Below the pieces are notes generated by a model that was given only the letters and a program-made list of their open reading frames with translations, did no database searches and had not been told where the DNA came from. Position numbers and translations under genes: made by a program. This document shows positions 11,932 to 23,831 of a DNA stretch of 64,000 bases, piece by piece. Source of the stretch: Myxocyprinus asiaticus (lineage: Eukaryota > Chordata > Actinopteri > Cypriniformes > Catostomidae). Every line of letters starts with the position of its first letter. Position 1 is the stretch's first letter. Location: contig NC_059346.1 of assembly GCF_019703515.2 (NCBI RefSeq), forward strand, positions 57,548,001-57,612,000, read 5' to 3'.

Positions 11932-12307
11932 TGTTACGATTCTCTGTTGTTTGCCCTGTGTTTAGCCTTTGTCATCTGTTTCCCCCTGGACTACAATTCC
12001 CATAATTCCCTGCTCTGATCACTTCCAGCTGTTCCCCATTGTTTCTCACCTGTTTTTCATTTACCTCATTACCCATTGTGTATTTAATGCCCTGTTGTAG
12101 CTTTGTCCTTGTTAGTTGTTATGTGTTTTGACCTCTTGTTCCTGACAGGTTCCTATCGTTCATATTTCCTCTGTTCCTGTGTTTTTCCCCATTGTTGATG
12201 GTTCTTTTGTTCTTGTGTTTACCCTGTTAATCTGTACTTTGTTTATTTTATTAAATACTTTTAAGCTGTGTCTAGATCCTGCTCCTGTGACCTCCTTCAT
12301 TGTAACA
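11932..12307 (+). mobile_element. Possible small solo LTR (376 bp)
   Basis: Begins TGTTACGATTC and ends CATTGTAACA, so the ends are TG...CA and inverted (TGTTAC/GTAACA). Its content (CACCTGTTTTTCATTTACC, then GTGTATTTAATGCCC) resembles LTRs of fish Gypsy elements in style. No matching 5-bp flanks are visible, so it may be old or the boundaries may be off. It lies within the hAT remnant. Confidence 0.45.
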
Positions 12308-12360
12308 CCGGACACAGGAATCGATCAGTCGAATCGAAATTTTATACAGCGTATCCGATA

Positions 12361-13363
12361 ATATGCCACATAATATGCCATTTAATGAAATGTTTTTGTG
12401 ACAACTAACCCTAAATAGTGACAACATACCCATTTTACAGTTTGTTAAATGAACTGATTTTTTTTTTTTTTTTTTCTGTGAAAATGTTGAAGTATATGCC
12501 GATACAGAAATTCACTTTCAAAAAGTAAACATACCCTAAAAAATATCCACAGGAGTTAAAACATTTACAACTAGCCCCGGCCTCCCTTATACAGAATATT
12601 TGAATTGATTAGTAGACTTCCTCTGTTTTAACAACTATAAAACCTCTTTTAAAAATAAGCATAAGTTGTAAGTGATGACGACAATTCAGCATAGTTATAC
12701 TGTAATATTTAATATTACATATATTTATTTCTGCAGCTGGCAGTATACAATAAAATAGTATGTTATTGAAAACACAGCTAAAAACTCCATTGCTTTTCAA
12801 GTACTCTGAAGATCATTGATCAAAAGGTCCTAGTCTTTCAGCATCGCCCTCAGCAGAGCACCTGACTACGGTCCATGTACACAGTTTGCTCATGTGAACA
12901 TTTTGAGTGTATCACTTGGCATTACTCTGTCCAAAGCAGTAACATTCATAACTGAATGCACCAATATACCTGTCAGTCACTTACCATGTCATCTCAGTGA
13001 AGGAACCTGACCATCATGTGCGGTCAAGCCCAGCTACACTGCCTGAAGACATTTTAGGCCATTTAGTTGAGATTTTATACTCGTCTTTATAGATGTCTGA
13101 AGTACTTCCTTGATTTCTTCTTTATTCATTTCATAGGCAGCTACAATCTTATGTAGTACAAAGGAACACATTTAAAGGTGAATTGTGTTATTTTATTTTT
13201 AAACATTTATATTTTAGTGTTAAAATACCTTTTTAAGTAAGCCATTCGACAACCGGAGGTCCGAAGTTCTTCAGCTAAAATTGGTCTGTGCATACCGATA
13301 GTCGAACCACTGCCCCCATTGGCTGAAGCTGGAAGTGTTGTTCATCGTATGGGCACTACAGGT
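12361..13363. other. Unannotated sequence
   Basis: A T-run lies at about 12459-12475. Otherwise no reading frame, RNA or recognised repeat is seen. The stretch 13170-13300 looks like old interspersed repeat sequence but was not assigned. Confidence 0.4.
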
Positions 13364-14190
13364 CTGCATGGGCCTTAAAATGAAACCCGACCAATACCCA
13401 AGACCTTACCTGGCCTGAATGGTACCATCAGATTTTAAGCCTGAACCTGACCCGAACCTGAAATCGCTTACTCTCTTTATAATTTCTTCTCCTTGCAAGT
13501 ACTGTTGCAATAGGCTGTATTTTATGTAAGTATCGTAGGCAACATTCGTAACAGTATTGTAACAGTAAACATATGCAGTTTAAAGAAGGCATGGCAGCCC
13601 CTCAGTACACTAGAGCAGCAGGGGTTAAAATTGCCTTACCGTTTATCAAGCGCCGAAACTTTGCTTGGTGCAGATTTAGAACAATCTGGAATATTGTTAA
13701 ACAATGTATCAGTTCCCTCTTTGCAGCCTGAACTTGTTTAGAATGTTGAATCTTTGTGACACCTGCACTAAAAGAAGCGGTGCAACGAATGAAACAGAAC
13801 GCAAGTGTCTCGACATGAGTTTTTGAAACTTGAAATTCTTTTTAACTTGCTACGGTGTCTAAAAATGTGCCAGTCCTGCGTGAGATGCTGAAGAAACAGC
13901 GAGACAGTGCAACAGTCAAAGACAATTGCAATAGTCAAAGTCCAGCATGTTTACATAGGAAAACAATGAAAAACAGAGAAGACACATGCAAAAATGCGGT
14001 GTGAAAGGCACCTAACTCATCCATTCGAATGTGTGCGAAACAAATTTTGTAGGCCTGTTTATTTTTTCATTAATTACAAACCTGAACCCGACCCAAACCT
14101 GAAATCCAACTTGAAAAACTGACCCGAACCTGGCCCAAAACTCGACTGGTTCTCGGGTCCCATCAAGCCCAGGCTGGGCTGCAGACATCT
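13364..14190. mobile_element. Possible non-autonomous DNA transposon
   Basis: CAGGTCTGCATGGGCC on the left pairs imperfectly with GGCTGGGCTGCAGAC on the right. Next to both ends are subterminal runs of CCCGAACCTG/CCTGAACCCGACC motifs (13380-13470 and 14080-14150). This terminal style recalls hAT-type elements. The interior shows no transposase. Boundaries and class are tentative. Confidence 0.42.
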
Positions 14191-16396
14191 AATGGGCACA
14201 TGTGAGCTCCAGTTTCTGGGTAAAATGTCCACAGATTTGTGCTCGATCCAACATATTTTTGAGCACGATAGTGCGTCATATGTGAAATGCTGTTCTGCCT
14301 GCTCTCCAGATCCCATTTCTGCTGCTCTTGTTTAAGAACTGCTTCACATGTAGCATCACATATTTGTGATTGTGATATTGCAATAAAAATGTGCAATAGC
14401 TAGTGACGTCACAAGCTGCTAGATTCAAATTGGCAATTTCAGAGATGTCCTGGCCAAGCGGACTCAAATTCGCACAAATAGTACAGCTCATATACGCACA
14501 GTAAACACATCTATAAAACATGATCATCCAATGCAAGCAGCCATGTCAGTGCACAGGCAGACCGTACTGATTAAGTTGCATGTCTATTTATTTATACAGC
14601 TACATATAAAGAAATAAAACAAATACAGTACAGTAGACATAACCTGTATGTACATGTATAATTTACAGTATTTTTCAATATTTTTTTTAATGTATAGCAG
14701 TTTTGAAATGACAAGCAATCAAAAAATGTATAATTTACTTGTCTACTCTTTGTCCCCCTCTAATGCGCCAGCTACAAAGTGTCACGTGACTGCGTCCTGT
14801 TTTATGAGCAGCAATAGCTCACTCTGGGGGGCATTCCCTTTCCGGAGACCTTGTGGCAATTCTTTAGTACCAGATGTGCTCTTGGATATCTTAGAATCTC
14901 TTTTTTATTAAATCAAAGCTGCACTTAGATCCTGCCCTCTTGACTAGGAATAGACCCTACTCATGTAAAGGTTAAAAATTTTAAAGCGTTATCAGATATT
15001 AATAGCACATTAAATCAATAGCCCTACTAAAATATAATGAAATATTCACATAATGGCTGCAAATAAATAAATAGCCAGAATGCATGGCTGCGTTTGAATG
15101 ACCATCATTGGAGAAATATATGGTTTTTGGCCAATAATATAGTTACAGTATCTACCAGCAAGGATTAACTGATGATGCTAACCAGTTAAACCTTAACCGC
15201 TTGGTATCCATCTGGCAATAATATTCCATAATCATGTGGGTGCGGTTTCAGCATTTAATGGAAAATAATAAAAATGGCATCTGGTGAAGTTAATTAATGT
15301 CCTATTTTCAGCTTTTTGCTCTAATATGAATGAGAAATAAGCATTTTATTTAATAAATCTTTGCTTGGTTATTTCTAAACCTTACATTATGGTGCCTTTG
15401 AAGGCTGTCTAAAAACAGACTCCTTAGGCGGTAACATCATTTAAAAATGCTGCCTGTCAATTCAACATTGGATGAGCTGGTAAGAACGCCGGTAAAAGTG
15501 TATACATGCAGAGACAAATCAGTGTAATGGACAAAAATCTATGTGTGCCAATCGGTTATGCATAAACCGTTTATGATTTTACCCCAGAAAACACTGTTTC
15601 AGGCGTTTTAAGCACAGTGTTAGATCGTGCATGTAAATCGCTCATTGACTGACTGAATAGTCAAGAAAGCAAGGCAACTGCATGTTTCAGACACGGCCCA
15701 CGTTTGTGTTTCCATAGAATTTCGAGCACTCTAATTATTTATTTGGGTGATCTCAGTATTGATAACCATACAGTGTAATACTATAGTTAATGTTTAAAAT
15801 ATTTCCAAGTTTTTGGACTCTTTTGGAGATGAACTATCCATTCCCAATTTTGTGCACAGACATTGTGAGTCAGACACACCCTTGAGTCTGCAGCTGATCT
15901 GAAAGTGCTGATAGTTTCTCTGTTTTTCATTACTTCCCACATTTCTTTGCGTCTCTCTCTGTGGGTATGCTCTGATGCTATGAGATTGATCTACACATGT
16001 GCATGACTGCCAGGGAAAATAACTCATCCCCCATTTTTCTTTTTCACTCTCTCTCTCTCTGTCTTTCTGTGTGTGTGTTGAAGGGTTTGGAAATCTTGTA
16101 TTATTCATGAGGTGTTATTACTTTGCATTTTCTTCTCCCTGTAGTCATTCAAATTTTATTTTATTCTATTTGGAATACTTTTTTCATTTATCTTCATCTA
16201 TCACTGTAGACTGGTTTGTGTAACACATACTAACCCACTCCAAAATAGTGTGACATATTGCCCTTATAGAACCTTTACTCTACAAAACTTTGCACATAAA
16301 GTTTATTAGTAAATTTGTTCACTCTTGATTTGGACAGAGGATGGATGGAACTGAATCCTAGGCAAGATGAATGAGCTGTTTATATGTGAATTGAAA
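14191..16396. other. Unannotated, possibly unique sequence
   Basis: About 2.2 kb without a recognised transposon protein. Open frames here (for example 14276-14536 and 15794-16108) have no domain motif and look like chance frames. The segment 15180-15480 is AT-rich and low in simple repeats. A short CT/GT run lies at 16046-16078. Confidence 0.45.
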
Positions 16397-16545
16397 GTGT
16401 TGGTAATGCTTTACAAATAAGGCTGTATACATTAACTTAATATGAAATGAAAATGAAATCTACTTTTACTGCATTTATTAATCTTGGTTAACGCTGATTT
16501 CTAAATATACTAAGGCTTTTTAATTCTACAAGTAAATGTTAAAGG
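16397..16545. mobile_element. Left part of split MITE
   Basis: GCTTTACAAATAAGGC and the following TACATTAACTTAATATG match the left half of the 8554-8865 MITE in order but are more diverged. The counterpart right part (ACTAATGTTAACAGG...TTTTTGTAAAG) lies at 19008-19115, so later insertions probably separated them. Confidence 0.55.
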
Positions 16546-16547
16546 AA

Positions 16548-16968
16548 TAGTTCACCCAAAAATTATAATTCCCTCATCATTTAGTCACCCTTATGCCATC
16601 TCAAACTCATTTGACTTTCTTTCTTCTGCAGAATAAGGATATATGATGTGTTTCTGTACACATGCTCTGCGCATGGGTCAAGTGTGATGAAGTGTGTGAA
16701 CAAAATTCTCTCATGAACGCTCCAAGGAGACTGCGCATGTCAACATTTATACTGAATAAGAACTTAAATTTTGGTTTCTCAAGAAAAAACGATCGTATTG
16801 CTCCAGAAGACAGTATTTAACTACTGAGTAGTATGGATTTACTTTATGTTGCATTTATGTTCTTTTTCTGAGCTTGAAATTTTGGACCCTATTGATTTGC
16901 ATTTTATGGGTAAAAACAGTTTGCGATGGTAAATGATGAGAGAATTATAAGCGTAATTTATGGGTGGG
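16548..16968. mobile_element. Palindromic MITE, GTTCACCCAAAAAT family
   Basis: The left arm AGTTCACCCAAAAATTATAA and CCTCATCATTTAGTCACCC is mirrored at the right by ATGATGAGAGAATTATAAGC and TTTATGGGTG. Relatives in this window are at 36070, 52229-54801 and 54852. Non-coding. I treat it as a non-autonomous DNA element widespread in cyprinid fish; the superfamily was not established. Confidence 0.7.
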
Positions 16969-17139
16969 TGTCACACCTGAGACTTTTGCCCTAGTGGCCA
17001 CAAGAGGTCGTTAGGTGTTTAAGAGGAATACATGGATGGCATAACCCACGGGTTACTGTTAACCGACAAGAACTGTTCGGCCCTTCAGTTGCTCTAAAGA
17101 TGCTGGACAACAACCAACTCTTCAGAACAAAGGGGGGAG
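16969..17139 (+). mobile_element. LTR-element internal 3' remnant with polypurine tract
   Basis: Directly before LTR copy 2 the sequence reads AACAAAGGGGGGAG (17126-17139), a polypurine tract touching the TG of the LTR. That is where an LTR element primes plus-strand synthesis. The preceding ~155 bp, from about GTCACACCTGAGAC, are absent beside the other three copies and are probably the last internal sequence of the parent element. No peptide was recognised in them. Confidence 0.65.
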
Positions 17140-18165
17140 TGTTGGGCCTCATGTATTCTGATAGAAGACAAAGGCAGGCCTAACAGTCATAAAAACATTC
17201 CTCAAGCCCCCACCTTCTCAGTCGTAAATTTTACTGATAAAAATCGCGCCAAAATCAAACAAAAGGAGTCCAAAACAGACTACAGATCCATGAAGCCTTG
17301 CTCACTAAAGGATTGAGCGCTCAACTCCTATTGGATGAGGCACACCACAGAACGTCCCTCAAACATGACATAATCAGGACTTCAAATAATTCTGAAATGC
17401 TTCCAGAGTTGCTTCCAGCGACTTAGTTCACCGAATACGGACGTAGCTTTTTGCTGCTCTCCGGTGCAGCCTCGTGGCATAAGGAAGTAATGTCCGACTT
17501 GAAACTGTAGCCATACAATCTCCATATCGCTGGATGAGTTGAGAGAACTCTGTGTTCAACCGAACACTCTAACGGATCCGAAGTAGACCGCCGAGCAATT
17601 CGCATCTTCATCCGTTGGCCTACAGAAGTGAAGAGATTAAAGATTTCTCTTCCATCTTCAATTAAGTCGACATTTCTGAGTTCTCCGCCAGCCCACCGAG
17701 AATCAACAGCCGTACTGCCCGCCGACAGCGCGAGGAAACGGCCTCCCGTCATCACCCGAGCCTCAAGGAACTGGGTCAAAGTTAAAGGACGGAGGAAAAC
17801 ACATTCTACCTGTGTCCTCATGCGATTCAAGTAAGAGGTTACGTCTGGGCAGAGATAGAATATTATAGCGTGTTATTCTTGTGTTTCAAGGTTTTTTGCT
17901 TGTACAGTTTACGGATCGCCATGTCCGCTCATTATTAATACACAGGGTATTAATTATCATGAATTTGTTTGCTGTATTGTGGTCCAACCAAATTGGATTG
18001 TTGTGCATTTTCGCCATCGCGGGTGAGACAGAAACTGAGTTTATCCATTAGAGTCAAATAACGCAGGACTTTTACGAGCCCCGCTCGTAAAACCGCGTCT
18101 CTGAGTTATGAACACGGCTGCTTTATCTCCAGCTATCGTGAACTCAGCTTTCGGGCTGTCACTGA

Positions 18166-18206
<41 letters not shown>

Positions 18207-19007
18207 AACCACACTGACACACACACACACACACACACACACTGTCACACACACACCTTATGTGTTATAGGATTATTTTTATTTCCATATCTAATCATGT
18301 CACTGTTTAGTTTGTAGTTGTAAGTCGGAAGTTTATTGACTGCATTGTATTAATTATTAATTGATATTACTGCATAAATAAACTTTTGTTTATATTACAA
18401 AGAGAAGTGTTTTGGTTTGTTTTGCATACACCTGTGTCATGCTGACGGGATGTCAGTGCTCAGATTCAAACCTTCATTCATTGTTTTTTTTCCCGAAAAT
18501 CGATATTCTTCGGATGTTGATTTTCCTAAGAAAACAATCTAATATTGAGACTGTTTTAATATTCGGTTATTAGTCCCTGATTCCAGGGTGGTGCCCCATC
18601 AATGTTAATCCTTATTAATATTCTATTGATTTTTGATAATTGATAATTATCTTTGATTGAATTTGAATGATCAATAAGCTAGTGTTAATTTTAATGTTTC
18701 ATCGATGTTAACAATTAACGATTATCTTTGATAAGTGTTGATTTTAAAGGATTAAAAAAAGCTAACATTGATTCTCATCAATGTTCTATTGATTTTTATA
18801 ATTAATAATTATCTTTGATAATTATTAATTATTGCTAATAACCAAACTTGCTCCTAAACGTAGCACACTACATTTACTGGAGTCCCATATGAGGTTTTAA
18901 TGAGTTAGATCCAATTAATTAATTTAAATATTGGTTAATAACTACAGAAATAATTATTAATTATTTCTGATAGTAACACTGATCTAAACAACCAGTAAAG
19001 ACCTACA
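17140..19007 (+). mobile_element. LTR-like unit, copy 2 (3' LTR, 1868 bp)
   Basis: Collinear with copy 1 from TGTTGGGCCTC to the end CCTACA. It carries the same GC-rich module, the CAAGTAAGAGG site at about 17828, CT/CA microsatellites at 18171-18254, AATAAA near 18375 and an AT-rich end. The left neighbour is a polypurine tract, and the flanks do not match each other. This is expected for a 3' LTR left behind after loss of the internal region and 5' LTR. Confidence 0.78.
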
Positions 19008-19115
19008 TAACCCTACCTTATGTATTAATAAATGATAATAATAACTCATTTTGATATGCATTAACTAATGTTAACAGGTACAACCTTAATGTTTTTGTAA
19101 AGCCATAATTGGATT
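19008..19115. mobile_element. Right part of split MITE
   Basis: GCATTAACTAATGTTAACAG, then TACAACC and TGTTTTTGTAAAG resemble the right arm of the 8554-8865 MITE. Together with 16397-16545 it suggests one MITE opened by a second MITE and by the LTR element. Confidence 0.5.
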
Positions 19116-20669
19116 TGATTCATCCACAACACTTTGCCAAGACCTTATTACATTTCATCCAATTGTAGAATTCCAAAGGGTAGTCAGTCACCGAGTCACT
19201 GACACATGAGCTCTACCATGTTATAGTGTCTCTATTGCTCCACAAAAAACACTTCAAAAAGTAAATTTGGGTCTTTCTGAAACATTAATGACTAATTAAG
19301 GCAGAACTTATCTCTTTTAAGGCCATTTCATGTATTAATCATGCCTGTTTGGTTTTTGAAGCTGTGAGCTCGTGCTTTATTGATGAGACCCGCTCAGCTC
19401 TAATCAATTAGTAACTGGAGCGGCGCTTTTAAATAATGCATTTATTAGTCCTTGTGATGTGTTTAATGGTCACCCCATCACTACGCAAGTACGTCTAACA
19501 GAGCTTAACAAGGCTTTTATGGGCTGTCAAAGTATGCGCAATGGCACTTTTAATTCCATTGCGTTCCCACAATTAGCACTTGTTTACATTCCGCAAGCTC
19601 CTGTGCAAAACCAACATCGTTTAAGTCATGACAAATTGTTGTTGTTTTCATTGGCAGCTGTTGTGTTGGCTTAAATTTGTTATCAGCCAGGGAGGATGTT
19701 TGTTTAGTACTGGAAAGATTGAAGCTTACTGAGTGAAATAGTTACAATCAGAAAAACAAGAATGGAAGTCCCCAAATATTGTATTGAATGAATTAGTAGC
19801 ATTTTTTTTTTAATGAACACAAGCAGGTTTGTCTATATGATAACTAATCTTAGTGAGATTTTAATCTTAGATATTAACCTTAATATTAATTGGTTGCCAG
19901 GGACAATGTTAAAATATACAGTACAGTTTAAGGGATGTCAAACCAAAATATTTGACAACAGAATGTCATGACTGACCAATCAGGATCAAGTATTTCAGAC
20001 CAATGTAATAACCCAAGACACATTACACATGGCCCCAAAAGTATTTGGAGACTTTCACCATTTTCACTATTACTGTACTTTAACCAGTTGTTTCCAAGGT
20101 GATTTTTATCAGATGTATAAGCAAAGTCTTTTTAGCAAGTCAGTCCACTCTGCTGCCATCTTTGGGACACTCTTGGGCTGGCTGGGCAGCTATTTTTCTA
20201 TGTAAACAAGCAGCATACAAGTGCAGCTCCTACTGTATCTACTTGAATGGGAAAAGACCGACACCTCCAAAATGGTTGGTCAAGATTACAATCAAAGAAC
20301 ATATTTCAAATCAGCAATAAAATCTGACAACACTGGTATCATAAATTGTGCTTTACATCATATTATGCACAAACAAAAATTCCTGGCTTGTATAGCTAAT
20401 GCGCATGCACATTCTCAAGTTGACTGACAGGAGATGTCTGTATCTAAAAGGTGATTGGCTTTTACCTGTAAGGTGGGACTTCCTTTTCTACATCTGTTGG
20501 GCGTTTCAATTTCTCCCATTCATTTTAATAGAAGTGGCCCTTCTCTGTTAAGTAGTCGGTTCCCTTCAAGTTCACTCAGGTGTCCTATGTGACATGTCCC
20601 ACTACATTTGACAGCCAGAAGGTGTATATGTTTGGTCCCTTTTGAAAAGTATCTATTATTTTATCTGTG
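19116..20669. other. Unannotated; contains candidate conserved non-coding block
   Basis: No transposon protein is visible. Between about 19285 and 19675 the sequence loses the low-complexity look of its surroundings and holds many homeodomain-like cores (ACTAATTAAGG, TCAATTAGTAAC, TTTATTGATGAG). The only frame of note (19459-19674, 71 codons) has no domain motif. The remaining sequence shows nothing that I can name. Confidence 0.4.
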
Positions 20670-21790
20670 GTTTATAAACTCAGCAAAAAAAAGAAACGTC
20701 CCTTTTTCAGGACACTGTATTTTAAAGATAATTTTGTAAAAATCCAAATAACTTTACAGATCTTTATCATAAAGGGTTTAAACAATGTTTTCCATGCTTG
20801 TTCAATGAACCATAAACAATTAATGAACATGTACCTGTGGAACGGTCGTTAAGACACTAACAGCTTACAGATGGTAGGCAATTAAGGTCACAGTTATAAA
20901 AACTTAGGACACTAAAGAGACCTTTCTCTGAAAAACACCAAAAGAAAGATGCCCAGGGTCCCTGCTAATCTGCATGAATGTGCCTTAGGCATGCTGCATG
21001 GAGGCATGAGGACTGCAGATGTGGCCAGGGCAATAAACTGCAATGTCTATACTGTGAGATGCCTAAGACAGCGCTACAGGGAGACAGGAAGTACAGCTGA
21101 TCATCCTCACAGTGGCAGACCATGTGTAACAACACCTGCACAGGATCGGTACATCCGAATTTCACACCTGCGGGACAGGTACAGGATGGCAACAACAACT
21201 GCCTGAGTTACACCAGGAATGCACAATCCCTCCATCAATGCTCAGACTGTCCGCAATAGGCTGAGAGAGGCTGGACTGAGGGCTTGTAGGCCTGTTGTAA
21301 GGCAGGTCCTTACCAGACATCACTGGCAACAATGTTGCCTATGGACACAAACCCACCTTCACTGGACCAGACAGGACTGACAAAAAGTGCTCTTCACTGA
21401 CGAGTTGCAGTTTTGTCCCACCAGGGGTGATGGTCGGACTCGTGTTTATCGTCGAAGGAATGAGCATTACACCGAGGCCTGTACTCTGGAGCGGGATCGA
21501 TTTGGAGGTGGAGGGTCCATCATGGTCTGGGGCGATGTGTCACAGCATCATCGGACTGAGCTTGTTGTCATTGGAGACAATCTCAATGCTGTGCATTACA
21601 GGGAAGACATCCTCCTCCTCATGTTGTACCCTTCCTTCAGGCTCATCCTGACATGACCCTCCAGCATGACAATGCCACCAGCCATACTGCTCGTTCTGTG
21701 CATGATTTCCTGCAAGACAGGAATGTCAGTGTTCTGCCATGGCCAACGAAGAGCCCGGATCTCAATCCCATTCAGTACTGGGGAAGCTCA
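20670..21790 (+). mobile_element. Tc1-like transposon, 3' truncated
   Basis: The left end has AACTCAGCAAAAAAAAGAAA (about 20679), resembling a Tc1-like terminal repeat, then an untranslated leader and a transposase from 20949. The coding homology stops abruptly near 21785, just after the last catalytic region, and no matching right inverted repeat was found, so the right end is lost. Confidence 0.78.
20949..21785 (+). pseudogene. Tc1-like transposase, fragmented
   Basis: The N-terminal part (20949-21206) has a paired-type helix-turn-helix, MRTADVARAINCNVYTVRCL, and a GRP linker (HSGRPCVTT). After a stop, 21387-21656 carries LFTDELQFCPTRGDGRTRVY and DRFGGGGSIMVWGD. After another frame change, 21653-21785 carries QHDNATSHTARSV and WPTKSPDLNPIQYWG. 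Where the family catalytic Glu lies, NPIEHLW reads NPIQYWG, so the third catalytic residue is also lost. Non-functional. Confidence 0.88.
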
Positions 21791-23301
21791 TGTACGAAAA
21801 GGTTAAATTACATACAAATACCCATAGACACCCACATGCTTAGGCCCTGTACCAAATAATGCACTCAGCTTTTTTGCCTTTAAGTCCACACTTTGGTGAT
21901 GTAATGGGGCATAGACTGTTAGGAAGTAGTCTACTGTGAAGTCTGCACCATTGCATTATTTGAAAGGGACTGTGTCTACATTTTGGTCAATCTGGACACC
22001 TCCAAGCTTCCTTAAAACCACCTGTGGTGAGTACTTCTTCAGGAATACTGAACAATATTAAAAACTAAAATCTTACAGTTCATGTAACTATCCATTGATC
22101 ATAAAATAGATCTCCTATCTCAGCATTAAGGAATCCTATTTTACTACGTTACACATGGCTGGCTTAAAATAATCATGGAATCACAAACAAAATCACTGAT
22201 TAACTGTAATTTATTTCTAACGATAACTTATAAACCTTTAAAGATATACCTACCATGAGCTCTGAGTTTGTTTGTCGGTGGTATATGCTTCTACTGAAGC
22301 CATCAGTCTGTTTTACATTAACTTAATTTTATTTAGATGGTATTTAAAGTGGAATTCCTGGTGAAGAACTACACTACCCATAAATCCTGAAGAGAAAGAT
22401 CCATCATTCAGAGAGTTGCAGTAAACAAACTGCAGCAAACGAGCTCTGCAGCAACTGCCCACTTCCATGAGTCACTGCAAATGAAGCAATCAAGTCGTTC
22501 TTCCTACACTCTGAAACTACTATATTTGTATAAATCTGAATATTTTGCAATAAACTAAAAATGTATTGCTTCTATAATTAAAATCAACAACTTAAAATCA
22601 ATAGTTGAATTATGAATACTATAAATACTTCCATTGTTTTTAATTACTTCATCCAGAATGCTTCATGGGATTGCAGCTCATTCCCTAATTAAAGATGTTA
22701 AGTACACAGTCTTGTACCTTCATGTTTTTGTCAAATTCTCAAATACATTTGCTTTGAATCAAAGCTTGTAATCTTGTGATTCACCTCGGAGCTGGTTGGT
22801 TTGGGAAAATCACTTCTGGAACTTTGACGACTGAAAAAGTAGCCAGGAATTGTTGCACTCTATGGTCACCATATGTTTAGACATTATTAACAGGTTCTCC
22901 AAAGTATGTTATTTGATTCCCATTAAGGGGCTACTACTAAGGCAACTAAGGTCTTTTCTGAAGATATACAGTAGTATTAGACAGAGGTCCTCAAGCACAT
23001 CTTAAATTTGGATATCTTGTAGCCACCTCAATATTAATGACAGTTAGCCTAACTCTCATACCTAAAGAGAACTGGATTACCAAATAAATACCTGACTACC
23101 TATCTACCTGTCTAATTAATTTTCAACCTCCTCTTTTCCCTGGTAATGGTATGACTGTCAACTCAAGAAAATTTAGCTGCAAACAAGGTATGTAGGCCCC
23201 TAAAATATCTTCGAACAACTCAATCCAGTACCTACTAATTGTTGCATTTCACCCATATAAATATGCCACTTTTGAAACTTGTGACTCTGTAAGCTACCAC
23301 T
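21786..23301. other. Unannotated sequence
   Basis: AT-rich, without recognised coding or RNA features. ACTACACTACCCATAAATCC (about 22370) and GCTTCATGGGATTGCAGCTC (about 22660) form a loose inverted pair and may be the edges of an old DNA element. Confidence 0.4.
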
Positions 23302-23831
23302 TGTCAGGGTGCGAGAGAGGCAGGACTCAAGAGCAGAGGTAACAGTTCAATAGGATTTATTTTCAACACAAAGTTCTTCTTCAAAACAAAGCAAAGCCCA
23401 GGCAACGGTTTCCCCCGACACGCCGGCAGAAACAAGGAATCCTCCTTCAAGGACTGTGGGCGGAAAATACTGGCGAAGGTGAACTGTAAGGTAAACAAAA
23501 CGTTAGACCTCTTACAGAACCACAAAACAACAACATCCAACGACAGAACAACAACAATGATCCAACATCGGACATAACACACGAGGGAATTTAAATAAGC
23601 AGGGTAACAAACAAGGGACAGGTGCCACTCGCAGCTGACGGTTGTCATGATCAGCGTTCCCATGGAAACAATCAGGATTACCATGGAAATGCTGATTCTG
23701 TGTGTCAGCGACACCTAAAACACATAAGGGCAAAATGTAAACATGCTTTGACAAAAAACAGACAAGGAACGATGATGCCACAGCCCTCATCAGACAACAA
23801 CTCAACCTGGCAAGGTGACAGGACCGTGACA
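23302..23831 (-). mobile_element. Solo LTR, probably Gypsy type (530 bp)
   Basis: Begins TGTCAGGGTGC and ends GACCGTGACA, inverted TGTCA/TGACA ends. On the minus strand a polyadenylation signal (GAAAATAAATCC) lies near 23358, which sets the orientation. The flanks read CCACT on the left and TCACT on the right, one mismatch in five, consistent with an aged 5-bp duplication. Frames inside it (23304-23996) are chance frames. Confidence 0.6.

Larger units (their letters stand above)
11275..12360 (-). mobile_element. hAT transposon remnant
   Basis: The segment starts near TAGGGTTGGGTATCG, which resembles a terminal sequence seen in fish hAT elements, and contains a transposase C-terminal fragment at 11619-11822. 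A separate LTR-like unit sits inside it at 11932-12307. The right end is not defined by a matching inverted repeat, so the limits are approximate. Confidence 0.55.

Noticed and set aside
18041..18317. Frames with long Ser-Leu or Thr-His runs
   Set aside because: Translation of the CT/CA microsatellite in LTR copy 2.
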